Of a DNA stretch of 64,000 bases, positions 56,701 to 64,000 are shown in pieces (position 1 is the stretch's first letter; each line of letters begins with the position of its first letter). The stretch covers positions 11,853,704-11,917,703 of the forward strand of contig NC_088304.1 of assembly GCF_032854445.1 (NCBI RefSeq), read 5' to 3'. Made by a program: the position numbers and the translations under genes. The notes under the pieces were generated by a model. That model ran no database searches, had not been told where the DNA came from, and worked only from the letters and a program-made list of their open reading frames with translations. The stretch is from Liolophura sinensis (taxonomy: Eukaryota; Mollusca; Polyplacophora; Chitonida; Chitonidae).

Positions 56701-59700
56701 GGATAATTGTGGGTTTCCCCCAGACTCCGTCAGGTTTCCTCCCAGCATAATGCTGTCCGTCAAGGTACAAGTGAAATATTCTTGAGTATTGCGTAAAACA
56801 CTAAACAAGTAAATAAATAAATTGAAATGAACGGTTAGAATAACACCCTATAAGCGGAGGAAAATTGACGTATTTCATCAGTTACATATGACCGTTTAGC
56901 AATTATCACGCTATGGTCCGGATATGATGACCAGATGCACTTTAGATATAGGTTATTTGGACTGGGCAAACAACTGAGTTTGTAATTTATCCACCCAATT
57001 CTTCTCATCAAATGGAAACGTCAGAAACAATCTGGAACATACCAAAGTTGTGTGTGATGAAATACTTGGAACTAAGAACTTACCGCCCCAGCTTTAGCTT
57101 CTACCACCTCTGTTCCAGCATTCTGTATCCGCACGGTCAGTTTTTTCCTGTCGTCCTACAGTATAGTGAATTTTTCATTTAATATTCATCTGTGTATGAT
57201 CTTTTGAATTACAAATGTCAATAAAAGTAATGCATTTGACTTCAGCGAGGTTTCATCGGAATGGAATTCGCAAAGACAAAGGTAAAAAGCAAGACAAATT
57301 TTTCAGCAAGAAATAAAAATGTTAAAGGCACCCTCAAAAATGAATTATTAACAATCTATTACACTGCCTTATTTCTAAAAATAATTCTAAATGAAGGTTA
57401 ATTACAACTCGATCTATTACATGTATGTCTACTCTAGACAAATTGCATTCTTTTCAAAATGGACAAATCTCAATGTCAGAACTGTTCACTTTAAGAAACA
57501 CTGTATACAGCTTAAAATTCACAACCTGATAAAGTTACTCATTTTGCCTGACTGTCAGAGTCCTATTCATCTAATAGAAATATGTTTTAAGGTTTGTTTG
57601 GAAGGATAGATGTTAGCAGCTCCAAAAGAACAAATGTCTTTAGGGGTTTTTTTGAAACAAAGAATATCCTACTGAATAAACTGAGCAGCTCCAAAAGTAA
57701 TATTTCAGGACTTATTTGATGCTAAAAATGCATCTTTTTCATGCGAATGTTTCAAGCTAGAGCAAGTTGAGAATTTTTTTTGACTTAAAAATTCACTAAG
57801 TATTATAACTTAGCTCACATGGAAACATTTACTCATGAGGTACTTTTCCACGATTTCCTGTTCCTACATTCTAATGCTCACAAAAGAAATTTCATAAGAT
57901 CACTATCATGAGCAGTCCAGCCCAATTACGATGGTTGTAATAATACAATAGTACACTGAAACGGTGTCCAGTGTCCAATGTTTCCATACAGGCCATGTCT
58001 TACCTGTGGGAAGGAAAGTGGGGGTGTGGCCTGTGAGATGAGGGGGATGATTGTCACCCCTGAGTGTCCACCAATAACAGGTACGTTCACCTTAGACACA
58101 TCCAGCCCCTGTGAAAGAAAACAGTACAGAGGATGACTAACTTTATTAGAAATATATGTTCGTCTATTTACCTATTTGTTTATCTGACTGATGTTTAGTG
58201 TAATACTCTAGACTTTTCCCCTCGTATATCAGTGCTTTAGCAGAGAAAATACCCAGGTAACAAGTAGAGCACCTTACTAATTACCACCGAGCTATATTCA
58301 GAAATATGTCCCATATGCTCTTACTAAAATGGCCAGGGTAATCGGTAGAGAGGAAAGCAAGAAAAAGAAAAAGAAAAAGAACATCAGTGATCAGGCATCC
58401 CTGATACATAGCACAACCCCTAGAGTAATCCAGGTTGTCACTTGCAAATATATTTCAGTCATATCACAGCTTCTCCTTGTAGCAGGCCAGAGCTTATGCT
58501 AACATTTTCATAGTGCTGCCTAACTGGAAAACATGCCGCAGACGCCAGACATGAAGCCCAAGCCAGTCACACTGATTCGGTGCAGGCAAGCGCTTGGCTG
58601 TTGAGGGCCAAGTTATACAGGTAAATGTCCTTTATACGGTTACTGGATTCCACTTTCACACACAAAATTATCTCTATACTACCCTTGCCCTTAACAGTTC
58701 AATCTGAACTTGCATTCTAACAGAGAAAGGGATAATGGGGCGTAAAAGTGTACAGATTTAGCCTTGGAATTCTGCTACTGAGTGTCATGACTGACTTCCA
58801 GACTTCAATCATAAACTGATTCAGCTCAATGTATTTTACCTAAAGTATAGCATTTTCAAGTAATACACTTTGCCTGATACATCCAATTTAATTGGCTGTC
58901 TGATTAATTTCTTATCTGTAAAACTTAGAGCACTGACATAAAAACTTTAAGGCCTTCACATGCTTCCAAAAGTGTATTTTTACACACAGTGTGTACCAAA
59001 GAAATACAGTAATTTAATCCTAATTCTCCTCTTAATATTTATGTAACGTGTTTCAAATGGAACAAATCCTGTTACCTTTGCTTCTGCGATGAATGTGTTT
59101 GACCTCACTACATCTAAAGTAGTGACACCGAATATTCTGTTGGGATCATACACCTTGTTCTTCTTGAAGACTTCGGAGGCGATCGGTACTGTGGAGTTTA
59201 CCTGATGAATAAATCACGGAGTAATTAATGGATGAAATTCAACAATGGATACTATTTATCTACGCATTTGATTGTTGGTTAACACCATACTTGAAAATTT
59301 TACACTTAACAAGGCAGCATTATGTGTGAAGAAAAGTAGAGTGTCGGGGGTAAACTACTAACATTTGGCAAGATACTGTCTAACTTTCCCACGTGCGGCG
59401 TACAGATATGAACACAACATTGGGGGAAGACAAGTGTCTTTAACAAACGCTAAACAAGACTACACAGTCGCCCGAGTGTCATCATCAAGGAACCTCAAAC
59501 TTTCTTCGTGTCCTAGATGTAGCAATTCAGTCAGGCACCATTATCTACAGCTTAAAACAAGTGTTCAAACAAAAACTACTGTTATTTTTCTTTAGTTTAG
59601 AAAACTAAAAATACCATTAGAACATCAAAAATATTTAATTGCCAAAATCAACTTGTGTGAAGAAAGAGTGTACGCAGATATCCGAAGAAAATCTGATTAA

Positions 59701-62700
59701 AGTAGCTTTGTGAAGACTTACTACATAGATATTATTTTGAACACTGATAAAGACAAGCAAAATATTGGTTTGAGTGAGACTTGATTTATAACTAAGTAGG
59801 GGGTGGAAGTGTTGCCCGCAGCCCCCTTGCTCTCCGAACTTAGCCATAAGAGACTGCAACGGTTCTCTTGTTTGAGTCCAGTTACATGCAGTGAATGATT
59901 TTCAAATATACACACAAGACTTACTGGGTTTGTTACAATTCCAATCATGGCATCTGGGCAGAACTCTGTACAGGCCTGACACAAATCTCGGACGATTGAA
60001 GCATTTGTGTTAAATAAATCATCCCGGGTCATTCCTGAAATATACACCACAACAATACAAAGATCAAATCCATCGAGACAGATTTATTTACCTATGCGAT
60101 TTGGGTTTTACACTGTGTTCTATCATTACAGATGGTCAAGGGCAAAACTTCATGTGTTTCTGCATAGGTTTAAAAGCCTGTTACCATTTGTACAAGAACA
60201 TTTCTAGCAGCCTGTAAAAATTTCTAGGAACCATTTCTTTAAACTTGAAATGAATGAAGGGCAATCTGGCTGCAAAAAGGCAAAAAAATAATAAAATGCG
60301 GTATATCAATTTCAACTGAATTTTCAAACTGTGTAGATCTGCCTTTAAAACTTTAGGCGTCAAAAAAGCTGAGGGCGTGCGGCTCTAAAATGAAGATTCA
60401 GGAATCAGTCAATTTAATTGGGTACACTACGTGTTATCAACCATGCCATCTAAAATCAGGCTCCTATGGATTTCTGCAAGGTATTCAGATTCTGACAAAA
60501 TTGAATTGAAAAATGAGCACTGGCAGTAGTCATACAGAGTCTCCATCTTACCTGGTTTCCTGGGGACTCCAGCTGGGATGATGACAACCTGTGCCCCTGT
60601 CAGACAATCCTTTAGCTGCTCCGGGCCCATGTGACCTGACACTTTGGGACGTGTCTCGATGTGGCTGAGATCTGCGGCGACGCCTGGGGTGTGAGCGATA
60701 TCGTAGAGGGAGAGCTGGCTGATGAGAGAGGACCTCTTCAGGAGGAGGGAGAGGGGCTGGCCAATACCTCCACTGGCTCCCAGCACTGCCACCTTGCAAT
60801 TCATGTGGTGCTAGAATCAAAAACAAGGAGCAGATTCATGCAAAAACTGGCATTGTGAAAAGAACTAATTTATGTATATATTTTGTTGTTTAAAGACTTA
60901 ATCAAGAATTTTTCAGATATGCATTGGCAGTCAAGGTGAAAATCAAAGTGCACGGGGGTAAAGCACCGACCTTTGGCAAGTTACTGATGAACTTTCTCAC
61001 ATGTGACATACAAAAACATGTACGCACACCACATTGATGGAAGTCAGCAGATACTCGACTAAGTAAACACATACAAAAACAGCATGGACTGCTTATTATA
61101 ACGAAGGCCCCACAAACAGCGTCTGAGTTGGGAATTAACAAACTTCCTGTCAAAGGCCAGGTTTGAATTGAACAAAGTCTTGTGACAGAAATCCCACTCT
61201 GAACAATACAATTTCAAATAATACAGCAAAAATCATTACACTTTGACTTTGTCTCAATACTGAATAGCTACAGTGAAAAATAATACATTCTAACAAAAAT
61301 CATCTTATATAAAGTCAAAGAAATTACGTGGTAGACATTGTTATACAGAGAACATTTGAATAAACAGAACTGGCATGCAAAGAAAATATAAATCAATAAT
61401 TTAAGACCAGCAAGTAGAATTCTACATAAAAAAGGAAACAAAAATGCTGTATTAGCAAGAGAGAACAAAAATGTATTATACATGATGAGATGAAGCAATT
61501 TTTGATCCAAAGCACTAAAGACAATACTAAAATCAACATTGAACCACTGAAGTTTGAAGCATTTATCAAAGACCAATGTAAGTTAACATGTTACCACCTG
61601 ATGAGCATCTGTGTGGCTTGACACTTGAAATAACTGGGGGTAAAATTATGTCAGAAGTGAGAACAACATATGTATGAGAAATACAGAATACTCTCTTCAT
61701 ATCTGTATATAACAAAAGACAGATTTATATTACATATTGTAGGTGCCCTAATTCAACCTTTTCAACCCGCTCAACATCTAATGCTTGGAAACAATGTAAC
61801 GGAACTGTATGGTGTGGACAAATAATTTGCATAGTTTTATTACTCTTGCATCTTTAATGACACAAACAAATCATGTTTCGCATCATTTTCAAGATAATAG
61901 TAAACATAAATTCCACTGAAAAAAAGTGCTTTAGTGGTTTAAAAGGTTGAAGATTTACAGTAGCATACTGAAAAGTTTTGTATGGGGATTAGCAAAGTAC
62001 TGAGTTCTTAATGCTTTACGTTAAAAGCAAACAAAACAAATAAACAACTAAACAAATACCCAACTAAACAAATACCCACTAAACAAACAAACAACTGAAC
62101 AAACAAACAAACACTGAAGCAAGACAGCACAGTTTTATCAGCAACAGTAATCAACTGTTTTCTGACAGTTTTATATGGTCCCTTCAGAGGGTCAATGGGA
62201 GCTATCCATGACTATGTGAGCGCCATCAAGAACAGTCACCCATCGCTACTGTGATCCAGAGGCTGATATTTGGCCCTATTCCAAATGGTGTGTTTCCCAT
62301 TTTGCAGCCACAAATATCTCAATGAGGTGTTCTTTTCCCAAAATATACACTTTTCAGATTTGCACATCTCTCTTTTAATGGTTGAACACTTGGGGTAATA
62401 TATAAGTTTTTATTTCAAAGGTGACCTAGGTTAAGTGCCTGTTAACTGTGAAGTACATAGTATTTAGAGATCGCAGTTACCAAATTTTTAACAATTTCTT
62501 CCCAAAACATTAGGTTTTGCAAGGAATTGTTTTGCCAATTGTGAGCCCACAGGCCCATTTCCAAAATCTGTGGAATATGCACTGTCAATTGAATATGCAA
62601 CATTTGCTGATTCTAACTGGAATATCTATGTCATCCAATATTAGTAAAGCAGTTTTGACCCTTCATCAGGTAACCTTGAGTTTACTGATTTAACCCTAAG

Positions 62701-63446
62701 CGCATATATGTGCTACTGTGTCATCCCTGAATGAATGTGAACATTTGAAACCGTTCTGATACATTAAATTGAACAACCAATCAGATATTCTAAATAACAG
62801 GTCTCTTTTTTTTCAGAAATTGTCCTGATTTATGGAAGTTTATGGACAACAGAAGTTCATGTGTATATAACAGTAGTACGTATTAACATTCAGCCTAAAT
62901 CAGCAAAGTGAAAGGCAAACAAATTATAAAATATTTTTTTCTTCTCTAAGCCTTTATTCAGAAAAATAACTAAGATCTACTTTTGCGATTTATTAAACAA
63001 AGAAATCTTAACACATTTACTTTCGAAAGCCTATTAGTTGGTAAATAGACGTGACCTTTAGCTTTAACCTTTTGAAAGTTCTTTCCCTTTCCATTTACTT
63101 TCTTTTAAAAAAAGAAAGAAGCGATTACTTTGTGCAAAGGTGTGGATATAAGCTAAATACGCAAAAAACTGGAAAATGTGAGAGCTTGGTGAGGAAAGAA
63201 ACATATCTTCAGATAGCATATGAACGCTAATAAGGCCTGTTGACCACACAAGCATTGAGAGATGTAAGGACAAGATGTGTGTTAGTCTGCACGAAGTTTT
63301 CGGCTGCACGCAATGTCACTTGGGGGTGATTTAGAAAACAGTCCAAGTTAGCAACACGTTTAATCCTGCAAACTTACCGATGGCGATGAGCTGAATCCTC
63401 TGCATATAAATGCCACTGTGGAGGGGCGAGTTAACCTTGAAAACAT
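53619..63446 (-). CDS. MDH2: Mitochondrial malate dehydrogenase (8 exons, complete)
   Basis: NAD-dependent oxidation of malate to oxaloacetate in the mitochondrial matrix (TCA cycle, malate-aspartate shuttle). Eight exons with consensus splice sites join in phase to 340 residues; vertebrate MDH2 is 338. Residues 1-23 form an Arg/Ser-rich presequence without acidic residues (MFSRLTRPS). Then [20 protein letters not shown] (Rossmann loop), [16 protein letters not shown] (Asp binding NAD ribose), [16 protein letters not shown] (substrate arginines, mobile loop), [24 protein letters not shown], and [13 protein letters not shown] with the catalytic His. It ends [12 protein letters not shown]. The Met at 63444-63446 is chosen because it has A at -3 and starts a good presequence; an in-frame Met five codons upstream is possible but poorer. 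No frameshift or stop is seen. Confidence 0.98.
53930..54620. mobile_element. SINE-like repeats in MDH2 intron 7
   Basis: 54080-54300 and 54400-54560 are related degenerate segments (agtggaagacaagtggtctt, ggaaggcaagtggtctcc-like) also resembling 59340-59480 and 60945-61140. A G run sits at 54299-54309. Confidence 0.5.
54626..55645. repeat. Minisatellite, unit about 57 bp, about 18 copies
   Basis: Unit ccttccatagatcaatctgc, agtgatgagaggtcagggga, gaaaagtaacatcacaagc. It lies in MDH2 intron 7. Confidence 0.96.
55646..56235. other. MDH2 intron 7 remainder; no gene seen
   Basis: An open frame at 55760 (62 codons) has no recognisable product. Confidence 0.4.
56236..56388 (-). CDS. MDH2: MDH2 exon 7
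   Basis: Acceptor cttaattggcag, donor gtaagg. 51 codons, phase 0: [44 protein letters not shown]-terminal substrate-binding domain. Confidence 0.98.
56660..56822 (+). mobile_element. SINE family A, 3' part, diverged
   Basis: ccggccgtacatgggaaggt, ggtttcctcccagcataatg, acaagtgaaatattcttgag, tail aaacactaaacaagtaaata. In MDH2 intron 6. Confidence 0.82.
57084..57155 (-). CDS. MDH2: MDH2 exon 6
   Basis: Acceptor ctatactgtag, donor gtaagt. 24 codons, phase 0: [24 protein letters not shown]. Matches the family 'l..riq.aGteVv.[13 protein letters not shown]', which continues in exon 7. Confidence 0.97.
57156..58003. other. MDH2 intron 5; no gene seen
   Basis: AT-rich. A short gcagctccaaaag segment occurs twice (57615, 57686). 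Confidence 0.45.
58004..58108 (-). CDS. MDH2: MDH2 exon 5 (catalytic His)
   Basis: Acceptor gttttctttcacag, donor gtaaga. 35 codons, phase 0: [35 protein letters not shown]. The His in GGHSG is the proton acceptor. Confidence 0.98.
58109..59075. other. MDH2 intron 4; SINE-like segment
   Basis: 58500-58620 (gacgccagacatgaagccca, agtcacactgattcggtg) resembles family E at 16540. No gene. Confidence 0.45.
59076..59201 (-). CDS. MDH2: MDH2 exon 4
   Basis: Acceptor tttattcatcag, donor gtaaca. 42 codons, phase 0: [39 protein letters not shown], with the conserved LD.VR of the active site. Confidence 0.98.
59265..59500 (-). mobile_element. Divergent SINE-like repeat (family B), reverse
   Basis: ttgttggttaacaccatact tail, ggtaaactactaacatttgg, ggaagacaagtgtctttaac. 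Related to 60945-61140. Confidence 0.55.
59925..60034 (-). CDS. MDH2: MDH2 exon 3
   Basis: Acceptor gtatatttcag, donor gtaagt. Split Gly codon, then [20 protein letters not shown] and [11 protein letters not shown]. It contains the second substrate Arg and the mobile loop. Ends in phase 0. Confidence 0.97.
60552..60810 (-). CDS. MDH2: MDH2 exon 2 (NAD-binding fold)
   Basis: Acceptor tttttgattctag, donor gtaaga. [20 protein letters not shown] then [20 protein letters not shown] and [13 protein letters not shown]. Residues 24-109, ending in phase 1. Confidence 0.98.
60945..61145 (-). mobile_element. Divergent SINE-like repeat (family B), reverse
   Basis: gggggtaaagcaccgacctt, tggcaagttactgatgaact, tgatggaagtcagcagatac, gaaggccccacaaacagcg. 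Related to 54400-54560 and 59340-59480. Confidence 0.55.
61146..63377. other. MDH2 intron 1, part; no gene seen
   Basis: AT-rich. 62025-62115 is a caaa/ctaaa low-complexity tract. No coding or clear mobile sequence recognised. Confidence 0.45.
63378..63446 (-). CDS. MDH2: MDH2 exon 1 (mitochondrial presequence)
   Basis: Start ATG 63446-63444, donor gtaagt. 23 codons, Arg- and Ser-rich with no acidic residue, ending GFSSSPS in phase 0. This is the matrix-targeting peptide. Confidence 0.93.
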
Positions 63447-63493
63447 GTTGATTAATTTCATAAAACAAACGGCAACCGGCCTTGCTAGGGGAA

Positions 63494-63517
63494 AAGATGG
63501 CGTGGTGACCCGGAAGC
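63494..63517. promoter_or_regulatory. YY1-like and ETS/GABP-like motifs in the MDH2 promoter
   Basis: AAGATGGCG (63494-63502) matches the classic YY1 site and ACCCGGAAGC (63508-63517) an ETS/GABP (NRF-2) site, 48-71 bases upstream of the MDH2 start codon. Both factors are known regulators of nuclear genes for mitochondrial proteins. Motif matches only; the transcription start is not known. Confidence 0.5.
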
Positions 63518-63564
63518 AGACGAAACGTCGAATGACCCGGTGTAGGGATATGTGTCTGCGCGTG

Positions 63565-63577
63565 GTACCCTGGCAAC
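63565..63577 (+). promoter_or_regulatory. RFX X-box-like motif upstream of MDH2
   Basis: GTACCCTGGCAAC fits the GTHNYY-N-RRNAAC half-palindrome bound by RFX factors, about 120 bases upstream of the MDH2 start codon. Match by eye only. Confidence 0.3.
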
Positions 63578-63579
63578 AC

Positions 63580-64000
63580 ATCGTCCTCGTTTTGACTTTA
63601 CATATAATCATTTTCATTTAATACACAGAATGATTTATAAATGTATTGTGATGATAATTTTGCTTTTGCCTACTCTTTTTTTACCTTTTCATGTAACTAT
63701 GCTAGATAATAAATCATTGCTTACCTAGAACTAGTTTTTGTTGCGGGTGATTACTTTGTGTATATAAGAAGTACTTTGACATCGAAGACATGAATCCGCC
63801 AGCTAACTGAAAGCAAAACTGTTAACAGAAGCTCCAGACTGTCAGCTGGATGATCTGGGAAATATATCATCATGAAGAGCCTTGAGTTACTTGACCCTAC
63901 ACATTTGTATAATATGCTACAGCATGCTACAGTTTTTCCGTGTTTAAGTGATCCTAACTTTACGCTGTTGTTAGGTAAGCTATGGTGATTTATGATCATT
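63580..64000. other. Upstream of MDH2; nothing recognised
   Basis: AT-rich DNA beyond the promoter motifs, with no gene or repeat seen. Confidence 0.4.

Noticed and set aside
60548-60826. 92-codon open frame on the minus strand over MDH2 exon 2
   Set aside because: Out-of-phase shadow of the exon. The real frame has the malate dehydrogenase motifs.

Overview
This is eukaryotic (animal) genomic DNA: AT-rich, with small spliced exons in long repeat-filled introns and many tRNA-derived SINEs, short inverted-repeat DNA elements and minisatellites. The intron density, SINE load and invertebrate-style receptor guanylate cyclase suggest a marine invertebrate, probably a lophotrochozoan such as a mollusc. 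That taxonomic guess is an inference of low confidence.

Two protein-coding genes are present, arranged tail to tail. (1) Plus strand, 1759-46318: the 3' 22 coding exons of a natriuretic-peptide-receptor-type membrane guanylate cyclase. The exons join in phase and give about 945 residues: C-terminal part of the ANF-receptor ectodomain, one transmembrane helix, pseudokinase domain, dimerisation coiled coil and class III guanylate cyclase domain, up to the stop codon. The signal peptide and first part of the ectodomain lie upstream of the window. The first visible exon has two compensating 1-base shifts. (2) Minus strand, 63446-53619: a complete 8-exon mitochondrial malate dehydrogenase (MDH2), 340 residues with a mitochondrial presequence. 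Its promoter side, 63480-63580, carries YY1-like, ETS/GABP-like and RFX X-box-like motifs. The two genes have no obvious functional link beyond being neighbours.

The rest is introns and about 7 kb of intergenic DNA (46319-53618). Three short inverted-repeat transposon families are seen: family 1 at 18755, 31323 and 35001; family 2 at 23972, 45150 and a half copy near 36505; family 3 at 41871. A main tRNA-derived SINE family has more than a dozen copies, several with perfect target-site duplications, and there are at least three other SINE-like families and many tandem arrays.

The most striking observation is that two introns of the cyclase gene begin with minisatellites whose repeat unit is a copy of the exon-intron junction itself. 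In intron 11 a 54-bp unit consists of the last 48 bases of the exon plus the first 6 of the intron. In intron 17 a unit of about 30 bp covers the exon end plus the donor. Both units are multiples of three, so they encode 18- and 10-residue peptide repeats that echo the pseudokinase hinge and a cyclase segment, and they multiply copies of the 5' splice site.
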